Shown: one piece after another, positions 18,312 to 27,204 of the stretch
Position numbering within the stretch: position 1 is the stretch's first letter
Layout: each line of letters starts with the position of its first letter
Assembly: GCF_001592965.1 (NCBI RefSeq)
Contig: NZ_LRPC01000012.1
Span: 372,001 to 436,000 of the forward strand
Direction: 5' to 3'
Source: Roseivirga spongicola
GTDB taxonomy: Bacteria > Bacteroidota > Bacteroidia > Cytophagales > Cyclobacteriaceae
Length of the DNA stretch: 64,000 nucleotides
Position numbers and translations under genes: made by a program
The notes under the pieces: generated by a model
Seen by the model: the letters and a program-made list of their open reading frames with translations, nothing else
What the model was told of the DNA's origin: nothing
Databases searched by the model: none

Positions 18312-19585
18312 AAGGAAAGACACAAATATTGAAGTCTAATTTTCTGAGAAGTTCTTCTTGGTCTTTCACAGCCGTGGTTTTTAGAGCTTTAGGAGGGCTA
18401 ACAATAAATAAACTCTTCGCAGTACTGCTAGGTACTTCTGGCATTACCTTACTCTCTCATTTTCAGAATTTAACAGCGCTGTTTACGCTACTTCCTAATG
18501 AGGGTGTAAACAGAAGTATAATGAAATATTGGTCGGATGCGGAGATGACAGAAGACCAAAAGAAGAGAATCTTTAAAACCGGCTTATGGGTTACACTCTT
18601 CATCTTTGCCCTTTCTTTTGGTTTGCTTTACTTCTGGCAAGGAGAGTATTTTTTCAATCGGTTCATTGTTGAATTGACCACCCAGCAATTTCTACTGCTG
18701 TTTATTCCATCCATCTTACTAATGCTAATGTCAGGCTACCTGAACTCGGTTATTCTGGCACTACGGAAGGTAAAAGTTTATGCGATAATCAACATCACTA
18801 GCCTATTTGTGCTGGTTGGATTGGTGTACTTGGGGGTGAAGCATGGTTCGGTAGATGAGGCTCTTTTGAGCTTTGCTGCTGGTTACGGTTTAATGGCAAT
18901 TGTGGCTTTTGCTTACCTAATGTTTAAAAGGCGAAGCATTAAGTTAAGTTTTGGCAGCCCAGATGCCGAATCGCTTAAGAAAGTGGGGAAGTTCGTGGCA
19001 ATGGCCATAAGCGCCATCATATTTGGTAGGCTCTTAGACTTTGGTGTTCGCGATTACGTCATTGATTTATACGGACTCGATAGAACTGGCCTTTGGCAGT
19101 CTGTTGCAAAAATGTCTACCAGTTATCTATTGGTGTTTACGGGTACTGTAGGTGTGGTTTATTATCCTAAAATGGCTTCTCTCATTCATAATCAAGTAGC
19201 ACTTAAAAGCTATGTATTGAAGGTGATGGGCTTTGTAGCCTTTGTTTCGGTATTGTGTTTAGGGGTTTACTATTTAAATAAAGAGTTTATTCTCAAACTA
19301 TTCTTCGACAATGGTTTTGAGCGAGCTGCATACCTGGTGCAATATCAAGTAGTGGGAGATTTCTTCTGTATTTTGGCTTACCTCTTGGCCTATTTGCTTA
19401 GCGCGAAAGTGCAGACCATGAAGTACATAGCGGCTCAGCTTATTTCGGCACTCATTTACGTGAGCGTGATTTCTTTACTGTTAAAAACTCACGACTTAGA
19501 AGCACTAACTTTAGGCTACATGTGGAGGTACATTGGCTTTTTCATAATTCTGCTCATCTTTAATAGAAGAACCCTCTTTAGATGA
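18284..19585 (+). CDS. Wzx-like polysaccharide flippase
   Basis: The 433-aa protein has about 12 membrane helices, with a conserved start LRSSSWSFTAVVFRALGGL as in O-antigen translocases of the MOP (Wzx/RfbX) superfamily, which flip lipid-linked repeat units across the inner membrane. Length is typical. It overlaps the acyltransferase gene by 28 bp and the glycosyltransferase gene by 4 bp, so it is translated as part of the operon. No polymerase or ligase gene is present here. Confidence 0.85.
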   Translation: MELEEKDKLEGKTQILKSNFLRSSSWSFTAVVFRALGGLTINKLFAVLLGTSGITLLSHFQNLTALFTLLPNEGVNRSIMKYWSDAEMTEDQKKRIFKTGLWVTLFIFALSFGLLYFWQGEYFFNRFIVELTTQQFLLLFIPSILLMLMSGYLNSVILALRKVKVYAIINITSLFVLVGLVYLGVKHGSVDEALLSFAAGYGLMAIVAFAYLMFKRRSIKLSFGSPDAESLKKVGKFVAMAISAIIFGRLLDFGVRDYVIDLYGLDRTGLWQSVAKMSTSYLLVFTGTVGVVYYPKMASLIHNQVALKSYVLKVMGFVAFVSVLCLGVYYLNKEFILKLFFDNGFERAAYLVQYQVVGDFFCILAYLLAYLLSAKVQTMKYIAAQLISALIYVSVISLLLKTHDLEALTLGYMWRYIGFFIILLIFNRRTLFR

Positions 19586-20487
19586 ACCCTACGGTATCTG
19601 TAATCTGTATTTCATTTAACCATGCCTTATATGTAAACGAGGCCTTAAACTCCCTATTCGGTCAGACTTATGACTCCGTAGAGGTGATTATTTTGGATGA
19701 TGGAAGTACCGATGAAAGCGTGAAAAACATAATGAGTGCTATTGAAGGGAAAGATGTTAAAACGGTTTTTCATGGTAAAAACCAAGGTTATACTAAAACC
19801 TTCAATGAGGGGCTCGCCTTAAGCTCTGGCAATTACATCGTAGACTTTGCTTTAGATGATGTAATGAAACCAGACTTTTTAAAAAAGAGTATTGAAAAAT
19901 TCGAAGCTGTTTCAGACAAAGTGGGTGTGATTTTCTCCAATGCGGATTATATAGATGGAGCAGGAAAAGTAATTGAAAACCACACTGAGAGCCTGATGAA
20001 GAAAGGCATGATCAAGGAAGTGCCGACAGGTGATGTTTTCGAGTGGATTCTTAAACGTTATTTCATTTGCACTCCAACTATGGTTATCAAAAGAGAAGTG
20101 TTTGATAGGTTGGGGGGGTATGATGAAAGCTTGGCTTATGAAGACTTTGACTTTTGGGTAAGGTCTAGCAGGTTTTATGAGTACGCTTATCTAAACGAAG
20201 TGCTCATGAACAAGCGGAAGCTCCAGAGTAGTATGAGCAGTCAACGATATAGATTTCATTTCAATGAGCAGATGAATTCTGTGTTTAAAGTTTGTGAAAA
20301 GGCATTTCACCTAGTTCGGACTAAGAGTGAAAGAAAAGCGCTACAGGAAAGGCTCAATTATGAGTACCGTCAGTGCATCAGGCTTGATAACCATGTTTTG
20401 GCAGAAAAGTACAGGTTGCTCATGGAGCAAGCAGGAGTGAATTTTAACCCACTCTCTCAATTGGTCAAATTTATCAATCGAGCTTAA
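19582..20487 (+). CDS. GT2-family glycosyltransferase
   Basis: The 301-aa protein is a GT-A fold family 2 transferase. Residues 1-100 hold the nucleotide-sugar half: VSVICISFNHALYVNEAL, then VIILDDGSTDES, and the metal-binding FALDDVMKPDF in place of a strict DxD. Acceptor-side residues include LGGYDESLAYEDFDFWVR, the ED motif of the family. It has no membrane segment, so it works at the cytoplasmic face and probably adds one sugar to the lipid-linked unit flipped by the upstream Wzx. It is the last gene of the operon. Confidence 0.9.
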   Translation: MNPTVSVICISFNHALYVNEALNSLFGQTYDSVEVIILDDGSTDESVKNIMSAIEGKDVKTVFHGKNQGYTKTFNEGLALSSGNYIVDFALDDVMKPDFLKKSIEKFEAVSDKVGVIFSNADYIDGAGKVIENHTESLMKKGMIKEVPTGDVFEWILKRYFICTPTMVIKREVFDRLGGYDESLAYEDFDFWVRSSRFYEYAYLNEVLMNKRKLQSSMSSQRYRFHFNEQMNSVFKVCEKAFHLVRTKSERKALQERLNYEYRQCIRLDNHVLAEKYRLLMEQAGVNFNPLSQLVKFINRA

Positions 20488-20520
20488 GCAGAGCGAAAGC
20501 ATGACCAGAGGTTAATACCT

Positions 20521-21093
20521 CTAAGCCTTTTTGTAATAATTGTCAGCTAGACCTTTAGCGTAATTCCAGAGCGATTCAGAGCCATCTTTAATTCGTTTCT
20601 TTTTCTCTATTACAGTTTCATAAGAAACATTATGCTGTGCCCAAGTACCACCATTGTTTGTAGCATTTTGCATCATTGGGGCTAGTCTGTCTATGGCTTT
20701 AGCAAATTTAGCTTCTGCTGTTTCAGCGGCTTCAAACTCTTGCCATACTTTTATCAGTTCAACCCCTTGTTCTTCAGGGAGCATTCCGAAGATTCGCTTA
20801 GCTGCTTTTAGTTCTTCTTCGGTGTTGTCATGATTTTTCTTGGTGTCGAAGAGAAAGGTGTCACCGGCATCAATTTCAACAATATCATGAATGAGAAGCA
20901 TTTTCAAGACTTTCAACAAATCGATCTTTTCATTTGACTGACCATGAAGAACCAGGGCCATCATGCACAAGTGCCAGCTATGCTCTGCATCATTTTCATT
21001 TCTGGTGCTGTTGAAAAGGCAGGTCATTCGCTCTATGTACTTGAGCTTGTCTATTTCGTATATAAAGTCTAATTGTTTTTCCAGATCTGTCAT
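20521..21093 (-). CDS. HD-domain phosphohydrolase (YfbR-like)
   Basis: The 190-aa protein carries the HD metal motif: AEHSWHLCMMALVL gives the first His, LLIHDIVEIDAGD the HD pair and LAPMMQNATNNGG the final region with a distal helix. The pattern EHSWH with HD-x-x-E is that of YfbR / HDDC2-like 5'-deoxynucleotidases, which dephosphorylate dNMPs, though the substrate is not certain. It is convergent with the glycosyltransferase gene, with 33 bp between them, and sits 45 bp downstream of the DUF1080 gene on the same strand. Confidence 0.85.
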   Translation of the reverse strand: MTDLEKQLDFIYEIDKLKYIERMTCLFNSTRNENDAEHSWHLCMMALVLHGQSNEKIDLLKVLKMLLIHDIVEIDAGDTFLFDTKKNHDNTEEELKAAKRIFGMLPEEQGVELIKVWQEFEAAETAEAKFAKAIDRLAPMMQNATNNGGTWAQHNVSYETVIEKKKRIKDGSESLWNYAKGLADNYYKKA

Positions 21094-21138
21094 ACGCTCA
21101 GAATATTCTTGTGTTTGATTTTAAGTTTATAAGACGGC

Positions 21139-21837
21139 TTATTGGTTCAACTCCCTGATCTTTAATCTTCTGAAGGCTACCTTGCCACCATGTTCTTGAA
21201 GAGAAATATGACCCTTTTTAGATGAGCCGAAGCCCTCCCAAGCGCTAAAAGGTGACTGCTCAATCAGGTTTTTCCATTCAGAGCCATTCACGGGAAATTC
21301 CAACACCCTTTTGCCATTAAAATCGAGAAAACCTTCATTTTTGTCGTGGTCTATATGTAGCAGGTAGCTGTTCCATTCGCCTGCACCTTTGCTTACCACT
21401 TTGCTTGGTGGCATCAGGTTGTAGAGAGAGCCTGCTCTATTGATATCTCCTCTTTCGTTTACATATTCCGACCAACCATCATCTAAAATCTGAATTTCGG
21501 CACCAGTTTGGTAAGGGTGCTCGTAGCTGTCAGCTTCAACCACACCCCACATTAAGCCTGAATTACCATGTTCGGAGATCATCCAATCTAGAGAAAGTTC
21601 AAAGCTACTGTACTGTTTGTCTGTAGTGAGGTTGGCATTAAATGCTTCTGTTCTTTCTTCGGGATCGAACACGAGAACGCCTTCATCTACATACCAACCG
21701 TTATAGTTTTTACCATGACCATAAATATGCCAGCCCTCTAAAGTTTTTCCATCGAATAGTGTTTCCCAGCCCTCGTTCGACTGGCAGCTCCAAACGGATG
21801 TACAGAGCAAAATGAATAATAGCGCGTTTCTTTTCAT
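21139..21837 (-). CDS. DUF1080 (3-keto-disaccharide hydrolase-like) lipoprotein
   Basis: The 232-aa protein begins with a lipoprotein signal (MKRNALLFILLCTSVWSCQS, acyl Cys18) and consists of one DUF1080 jelly-roll domain. Typical segments are WETLFDGKTLEGWHIYG, NSGLMWGVVE and the C-terminal ISLQEHGGKVAFRRLKI. The family resembles concanavalin-like glycan-binding domains, and some members hydrolyse 3-keto-glycosides. Its surface location suggests work on environmental sugars. It lies divergent to a cytochrome c gene across 172 bp. Confidence 0.88.
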   Translation of the reverse strand: MKRNALLFILLCTSVWSCQSNEGWETLFDGKTLEGWHIYGHGKNYNGWYVDEGVLVFDPEERTEAFNANLTTDKQYSSFELSLDWMISEHGNSGLMWGVVEADSYEHPYQTGAEIQILDDGWSEYVNERGDINRAGSLYNLMPPSKVVSKGAGEWNSYLLHIDHDKNEGFLDFNGKRVLEFPVNGSEWKNLIEQSPFSAWEGFGSSKKGHISLQEHGGKVAFRRLKIRELNQ

Positions 21838-22009
21838 TTTGTTAAGTGTTAGTAAAAGCGAATTATTATAGATTTTGGCAGTTCAGCCCTATGTCTTGTA
21901 AAAAATGCAGGATTGAAGCTTCCAGAAAAATTCGAGACTTCTAGTTAATGATTTTTTTTGAATCTGATTTCTAGTTTCTTGTGAACCTTAAACTTGAAAC
22001 GCGAAGCTT

Positions 22010-22489
22010 ATGAAAACTATTTTCAACCTTATTTTACTAGCTGTAGGGCTGTTATTAGCCAGTTGTTCTGGTCAAAAGGACAATACAGACAATTTCGATA
22101 TCAATAAATCTACAAGAAAAGAGGACGGTCAGGTAAAGGCTTCTGAGCGTATTGATTTGGAGAATAAGGGAGTAGGTCCAATACAGGACGTAATGTTGGC
22201 CGAAGAAATAGACTTAGATAGAGCGAAGGAAGGCGAGGTACTTTTTAATCAGTATTGTGTTATCTGTCACAAAGTGAACGATAAGTTTATAGGGCCAGCC
22301 ATGAAGGGTGTATTAGATAGAAGGAGCCCTGAGTGGGTAATGAATATGATTTTAGAACCAGCGAAAATGCTCAAAGAAGATCCATTGGCGAAAGATTTGT
22401 TCATGGAATTTAACGGATCTCCAATGTCTGATATGGGTCTTTCTGAGGCACAGGCCAGGGCGGTGCTAGAATATTTCAGAACCTTATAA
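22010..22489 (+). CDS. Class I c-type cytochrome lipoprotein
   Basis: The 159-aa protein has a lipoprotein signal (MKTIFNLILLAVGLLLASC) and one heme-binding CVICH motif near residue 84. The distal Met ligand lies in NGSPMSDMGLSE, near residue 138. The 60 residues between signal and heme domain are charged and probably flexible. It should carry electrons in the periplasm, attached to a membrane. Its partner is not visible; the gene is alone on this strand. Confidence 0.9.
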   Translation: MKTIFNLILLAVGLLLASCSGQKDNTDNFDINKSTRKEDGQVKASERIDLENKGVGPIQDVMLAEEIDLDRAKEGEVLFNQYCVICHKVNDKFIGPAMKGVLDRRSPEWVMNMILEPAKMLKEDPLAKDLFMEFNGSPMSDMGLSEAQARAVLEYFRTL

Positions 22490-22494
22490 AAAAA

Positions 22495-22514
22495 GGAAGC
22501 CATTTCTGACTTCC
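22495..22514. terminator. Short bidirectional terminator
   Basis: GGAAG and CTTCC pair around a 10-nt loop, preceded by seven A and followed by a C/T-rich stretch, between the convergent cytochrome and SnoaL-like genes. Confidence 0.45.
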
Positions 22515-22554
22515 CCTAACATTTACAACAATTTGAAATATCACCAATAAATAG

Positions 22555-22932
22555 TTAATACATTGTATTGGGATTTTTTGAAGACTCAGGTATCTGTTGG
22601 ATGGAATCCCAGTGCTCAACTATTTTACCGTCAGCATCGAAGCGAAAGAAATCCATAGTTACATACTGGTCATTGTCAGGCCATACTTGGTGAGTATGTA
22701 GAGCTACTAAGTTTCCTTCTGCTATACAGCGAACAAACTCAATGCTTTTATTCGGATACTCGCGCTGCATTCGCTCAAAGTATTCAATAAAGCCTTCTGT
22801 TCCGTTGGCAACATCGGGGTTGTGCTGAATGTATTCGGAGCCAACGTATTTCTCTACAGCCAATCGAGGGTTACCTTCATAAGCCGTTTTGTAGAAAGCT
22901 ATAGCATTTTGCTTGTTCTGGCCTGAGTCCAT
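22555..22932 (-). CDS. SnoaL-like / NTF2-fold protein
   Basis: The 125-aa cytosolic protein is a single alpha+beta barrel of the SnoaL/NTF2 class: NKQNAIAFYKTAYEG at the start, YIQHNPDVANGTEGFIEYF in the middle and FRFDADGKIVEHWDSIQQIPE at the end, the familiar ending of nuclear transport factor 2-like proteins in bacteria. Functions in this fold range from cyclases to stress proteins and cannot be chosen here. It starts 5 bp after the nitroreductase stop and so is probably cotranscribed with it. Confidence 0.82.
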   Translation of the reverse strand: MDSGQNKQNAIAFYKTAYEGNPRLAVEKYVGSEYIQHNPDVANGTEGFIEYFERMQREYPNKSIEFVRCIAEGNLVALHTHQVWPDNDQYVTMDFFRFDADGKIVEHWDSIQQIPESSKNPNTMY

Positions 22933-22937
22933 AGTTC

Positions 22938-23591
22938 TTATATTTCAGTAATTATTTCTTCTTCTGCTAGTCTAGACTTTGGCAGTTTAGCATTAAAGTC
23001 AGAGTCGGCCCTGTAGCCTAATGAAACTACAGCAAAGGCAGTGAACCCTTTCTCTCTTAGGTTGAACTCTTCGTCTAGTGCTTTAGCATCTACGCCTTCC
23101 ATAGGTACAGCGTCAATTTCCATTAGCCCAGCGCCTAGAAGTAATGAGCCCATGTTTAGATAAACTTGTTTTTCCAGCCAATGGGTCATGTCTTTAAGGT
23201 CGTAGCGATGAATGTTGGCGAACATATTTCGGCCGTTGTTCATTCCGTCTTTGTGTTCTGTGGTAGCAAATCGACCGTCTTGATCTTCTTTCTCCAGCAC
23301 TTTGGCCATATGCTTTGGGTCTGCATCTATTTTGGTACAGAAAACCACTACATGCGATGCATTAACCACTTTGGCTTTGTTAAACTGATAAAAACCTTCA
23401 GTGGCTTTGGCTACTCTGTTTTTTCCTTCTTCAGTAGAGGCAATTACAAAATGCCACGGCTGCAAGTTTGTACTAGAAGGGCTTTTTCTAAGTAAATCTT
23501 TAATGGTTTGAAAGTCTTCGTCAGAGATTTTCTTTGTTGGGTCGAATTCTTTGGTGGAGTATCTCCAATCCAATGCTTCAGTAATATTCAT
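22938..23591 (-). CDS. NfsB-like FMN nitroreductase
   Basis: The 217-aa protein matches oxygen-insensitive NAD(P)H nitroreductases of the NfsB group: FMN-binding RYSTKEFDP at the start, SSTNLQPWHFVIAS (the FMN and dimer motif) and LLLGAGLMEIDAVPMEG, with the basic AKLPKSRLAEEEI end. It reduces nitro compounds, quinones or flavins. A near-palindrome ACTATA-N5-TATAGT lies 18 bp upstream of the start (23610-23626) and could be a regulator site. Confidence 0.9.
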   Translation of the reverse strand: MNITEALDWRYSTKEFDPTKKISDEDFQTIKDLLRKSPSSTNLQPWHFVIASTEEGKNRVAKATEGFYQFNKAKVVNASHVVVFCTKIDADPKHMAKVLEKEDQDGRFATTEHKDGMNNGRNMFANIHRYDLKDMTHWLEKQVYLNMGSLLLGAGLMEIDAVPMEGVDAKALDEEFNLREKGFTAFAVVSLGYRADSDFNAKLPKSRLAEEEIITEI

Positions 23592-23826
23592 TATATTGTT
23601 TTTGTAGTAACTATAAAATATATAGTAGCAAAACTAAGTATCGTTAGATATGATTACAATAACTATCAAAAGGGATAGGTTCAAAAAAACTGAAGAAATC
23701 TGAGGGTTTGGGTGAGATTTTCTAGCCAAAAGGGTGAAATGAAAGGCGTACTTTACTAAAAAGCGAATCCAGTATGGCTAGCTGCTGCGAAGGAGGGGAG
23801 TTGTAAAGACTTAATGCCAAATAATA
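23592..23826. other. Intergenic region upstream of the nitroreductase gene
   Basis: The only structure I can point to is the inverted pair ACTATA/TATAGT with a 5-bp gap at 23610-23626, in the right place to act as an operator for the leftward nitroreductase gene. The remaining 200 bp hold no convincing gene, RNA or repeat. A 147-bp inverted-repeat element begins at its right end. Confidence 0.4.
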
Positions 23827-23973
23827 AAGAGGCTATCTCAAAAGCTAATTGACATTCTATCCCGCCCCCATTTACGATAAATGGCGAGAGAATCTAACTA
23901 ATCCTGCTTCATAGGTTGAGCTTCCTAGTGAAGCAGGAAATGACGAGCTTCATTACTTTTGAGATAGCCTCTT
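23827..23973. mobile_element. MITE-like 147-bp element with 18-bp terminal inverted repeats
   Basis: The ends are perfect 18-bp inverted repeats, AAGAGGCTATCTCAAAAG and its complement. Inside, TCCTGCTTCA-TAGG and CCTAGTGAAGCAGGA (23902-23938) form a second hairpin with one bulged base. The element encodes nothing. It stops 4 bp from the stop codon of the PLP enzyme gene, so its foldback may also end that transcript. I see no clear target-site duplication. The size and termini suggest a non-autonomous element, but a family-specific repeat or an unusually long terminator cannot be excluded. Confidence 0.6.
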
Positions 23974-23977
23974 GCTG

Positions 23978-25819
23978 CTACTGAATCTCTTCTACAAACT
24001 GTCGAAATACTTGTCGGTGCTTTTCCAAGTCCATATTTGGAGAGCACGATACACGAGCAATGTAGTCTTTGTCTTCTTCTTTGGTAGTGCCTTGTGTAGA
24101 CGTAGCCGGAATAGTCCAATAAACGCCTTTCAGCTGACCGTAGCTCACGCAGTATTTACTTTCTGCAATTTGACCAATCATCATGTTGATGAGTTTGTTG
24201 TTTAAACCGCGTTTGTAGGTTTCTCTTTCTTCAGCCGTATCTCCCTTGGTGGGAAGATCCAATGAAAACACGGAAGGAGTGAAGCTTTGTTGAGCCAGCT
24301 CTTCAGACACAAAATTAATCTTGGCTTCAGGCAGTTGCTCTTTTATGAAATTCACAAAGGCCCTAGTGTTCACATAAGCATCTGCAATTCTTTGAATCAT
24401 AGAAGGCATTTGCTGCGCCAGCAACGCAAGTTGAAGGTCAGTAGCCTCATTATTGCATAGCAGCAGATGCTCCTCGATTTTATCCATTAGCGCTGCGCCT
24501 CTTTTATTGGCTAAGCCATAACCAGCGGTACACAGTCCTCCGCTAGGGAATTTAGAACCGCTTACGTATGAGATGGTTCTAACTTCTGAAAGAATATCCT
24601 CTTCACCTAAGAAAGAAACATTCGGGCAAAATGTCTGATCGATAATAAAAACTGGATCAACAGCTTGCTCGCCATTAGCTGTTTTTCTGCTCTCTGTGAG
24701 TACCTGCTTTAACTTCTCTAAGTCTGGAACTTCAACCCTAGGGTTAGTAGGAATCTCAACTATAATAAACGCAACAGCATCTTCTTGAGCAATTTTGCCT
24801 AATACACTATCTAGGCTGTCTACCATGTTATTGCCACTGTCTACCAAAAGGTCTACAACCTCAATGTTTTCAGAGCATGCGGCAACACGTCTTGCTTGGT
24901 CGTTAGTGCCTCCGTAACAGTTTGGAGGTACCACAAACTTGATGGCTTTGCCCGCATATTCTGTTTGAGAATAGTCAATGAGTCCCATCATTAGGGCATA
25001 TTGAACGGAAAGGCCACTAGAACCGACAATGGCTTTGGTATTGGAGCCTGTAATGTCTTTAATGCAGCTCAAGACTGCCTGTTTTTGTTCCGAAGGATTC
25101 GCAATAGATTCTTCAGTTTGTTGCTCAGTCAGCAGTTGCAGTGCTACTTGACAGTTAGAAGGTGTCATAGCGATGGATTCCCTTCTTCGAACATGTTGAA
25201 TCTCACCAATGTATTCTTGGTTGGCTTCTCCATTCACTAAAATCAAACTCCCTAAATGAGGGTGAATGCTCACAAAGAAGTCTATTTCATCAGTTAAAGA
25301 AATGTCGAATAGTGCTTCTTGCTGACAAAGGAAAATGGTATTTCCCTGAAAGGCGGAAACTTCATTGATGGAACCTACCTTTTGCAATTCAAAGTTGTAG
25401 CCGTAAACGGTTTTAATTCGTTCCGCATCGAAGTGCTGTGGAAGGCTATCGGTATAAACAATTCTGGTGGCCTTTTGGGTAAATAGATTTTTGCGCAAAA
25501 TGGCCATTATTGGCATGGTTGAAGAAGCAAAGCTAATGACTCCATCGGTTGGCAGGTTATTGAATTTAGCTACGGCCCACTCTAACACACATGAAAGTGG
25601 ATGGCCTAAACGGATATAGTCGAAGGCCGTAGGCAAGGCAGCCAATGACTCTTTATTGGCATTTATATTATTGAAAAGCCCTTCGAATTGTTCAATGAAT
25701 TGCGTTTTGGCTTTCGATTCATCATAAATATCTAGGCGATGTGTGGTTAGCCTCACCCAATCGTCAGGCATATTTTTTAACACATCACTTAAATAGGCTT
25801 TTATATTGTTGTTTTCCAT
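23978..25819 (-). CDS. PLP-dependent trans-sulfuration-like enzyme with long N-terminal extension
   Basis: The 613-aa cytosolic protein has a PLP fold of the Cys/Met metabolism class in its second half: NCYGGTND near residue 300, IIVEIPTNPRVEVPDLEKL, FIIDQTFCPN with the PLP-pairing Asp near 394, and SGSKFPSGG with the likely Schiff-base Lys423. Relatives such as cystathionine gamma-synthase are about 400 aa. Here some 230 residues precede the core; they include an apparently degenerate second copy of the large domain (FASSTMPIMAILRKNLF). The substrate is unknown. The gene is leftward and ends against the inverted-repeat element. Confidence 0.7.
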   Translation of the reverse strand: MENNNIKAYLSDVLKNMPDDWVRLTTHRLDIYDESKAKTQFIEQFEGLFNNINANKESLAALPTAFDYIRLGHPLSCVLEWAVAKFNNLPTDGVISFASSTMPIMAILRKNLFTQKATRIVYTDSLPQHFDAERIKTVYGYNFELQKVGSINEVSAFQGNTIFLCQQEALFDISLTDEIDFFVSIHPHLGSLILVNGEANQEYIGEIQHVRRRESIAMTPSNCQVALQLLTEQQTEESIANPSEQKQAVLSCIKDITGSNTKAIVGSSGLSVQYALMMGLIDYSQTEYAGKAIKFVVPPNCYGGTNDQARRVAACSENIEVVDLLVDSGNNMVDSLDSVLGKIAQEDAVAFIIVEIPTNPRVEVPDLEKLKQVLTESRKTANGEQAVDPVFIIDQTFCPNVSFLGEEDILSEVRTISYVSGSKFPSGGLCTAGYGLANKRGAALMDKIEEHLLLCNNEATDLQLALLAQQMPSMIQRIADAYVNTRAFVNFIKEQLPEAKINFVSEELAQQSFTPSVFSLDLPTKGDTAEERETYKRGLNNKLINMMIGQIAESKYCVSYGQLKGVYWTIPATSTQGTTKEEDKDYIARVSCSPNMDLEKHRQVFRQFVEEIQ

Positions 25820-26088
25820 AGGTTCGATTCTACTCTTAAGTATAATTCATTGCTTGTCTTCCGATGCTTAACACCAGCTGCAAAGATATGAGTTCAATAG
25901 AGCTGCAAAACGAAGAAAGTAGATTTGTAGAGTTATAATTCTCGATTTGAAGTCTTTTATTGGATACAATAAAACCTTTTGGTATAAGTAGATAATCATG
26001 GCAAACATTCTCAAGGCTTAGACTAGGCGAAAGATTCTAGAAGTAGTGGAAACTTCTCTTTTCAAAGCCTATAAGCATGCCTTGGGCA

Positions 26089-26754
26089 TCAAAAACTAAA
26101 GGTTCGTTCTAGTCTTCTCATTCTCATATCTATAAAAATACCAACACCTACAATGAATAGAGCCACCGAAGCTACACTTAATTTTAAGTAAGCATCAATG
26201 TTTGATTGAATAGCGAAGGCTATGGCAAAAGAAAGGGAAAAGCTGGCTGTCCAAGTGGTGTAATGGTTGTTTGGAACGAACCCCAACTTGCTCCTAAGGT
26301 GCCTTTTTAGCTTCGCTAGTTTCTGCTTATAGATCTCGTTGTTGAAAGAGGGGATTTTTTCTAGTTCTAAGTATCGAAGATAACTTTCAATTGACTCAGT
26401 TTGCTCTATGCTTAAATCCTTATCCTTTAGTCTTTCAAGAAGCACAATGAATTTTTCAAAAACCTTGATTTCGGGTTTTTCATTGGTTTTAGAAAGCTGT
26501 TTCTTGAGGTAGATAATTGTTGCTTTTAAATCGCTTGTTTCTGTTACAGCTCCAGAATTGGTAAGCTCGGTTATTGGCACATCTAAAGCATTGGCAATTC
26601 TTTTTATTGTTTCTCCAGTAGGCTCAGATTCGTTACTTTCAATTCTTTGGATGGTTCTCAGGCTCACTCTAGATTCTTCGGCTAAATACTCTTGAGACAT
26701 TCCTCTAGTGGCTCTTAGTTCCTTTAATTTCTGTCCTAACTTTTTTGTTTTCAT
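26089..26754 (-). CDS. XRE-family regulator with two membrane helices
   Basis: The likely start is the ATG at 26752-26754, giving 221 aa; an upstream in-frame ATG would add 19 residues without family character. Residues 1-60 form a Cro/CI HTH (KLGQKLKELRATRGMSQEYL, LRTIQRIESNESEPTG). A helical linker follows and two hydrophobic segments at about 165-210, so the protein should sit in the inner membrane with its DNA-binding domain inside. Membrane-bound XRE proteins are common in Bacteroidota; no signal is known. It borders the accessory region on its right. Confidence 0.75.
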   Translation of the reverse strand: MKTKKLGQKLKELRATRGMSQEYLAEESRVSLRTIQRIESNESEPTGETIKRIANALDVPITELTNSGAVTETSDLKATIIYLKKQLSKTNEKPEIKVFEKFIVLLERLKDKDLSIEQTESIESYLRYLELEKIPSFNNEIYKQKLAKLKRHLRSKLGFVPNNHYTTWTASFSLSFAIAFAIQSNIDAYLKLSVASVALFIVGVGIFIDMRMRRLERTFSF

Positions 26755-26811
26755 GTTCAACGATGTTTGATATTTCAGCAAATCTAGTTCTGAACAATAA
26801 TTGCTGAACAC

Positions 26812-27204
26812 GCCAAGTTAACGACATCCTTACGTCAATGGCATGAAACCAGTTTTACTAGGCATAAACTAGCAAAAAGAGCTTAGAAAATTCTGATGAG
26901 CTATTATCAAAAAAGTAAAGGCCTGATTCGATGAACCGCCCAGTATCTTACTAAATTCGGAAGAACGAAAGTACCGAAATAGTAGCTCACACAAGCTGGG
27001 TGGTGTACCCCGAGGCATCGGGAGGCGCACCGTGGGCTTATCGCTCACGGCCGTCTACTCGATTGTGGCTTGTTTTTATTTTTTTTCAGTTCGGAAAGTT
27101 AGCCATACTTATTTACAATTTTTGTTTAGCGCGTTGGGTGTGAGCGAATTGGAAATGTGTATGGCGGGTATAAATCACCGAATTTAATAGTTTACTTGCT
27201 GTTT
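26812..27204. other. Intergenic left flank of the restriction-modification unit
   Basis: The 26991-27073 part is unusually GC-rich and structured. ACAAGC and GCTTGT form its outer ends, CCCGA/TCGGG with a GGCA loop makes one hairpin, and CCGTGGGC/GCTCACGG (27030-27050) makes an 8-bp stem with one G-T pair. Further right, 27125-27139 reads TTTAGCGC then GTTGGGT. TTTAGCGC recurs in the right flank of the unit (30202-30209), as does AAATGTG. This looks like a boundary or attachment region, but no exact direct repeat of useful length is seen. Confidence 0.4.

Noticed and set aside
26991-27073. tRNA or tRNA-like gene
   Set aside because: The stems do not form a cloverleaf, and no TTCRA loop or CCA end is present.
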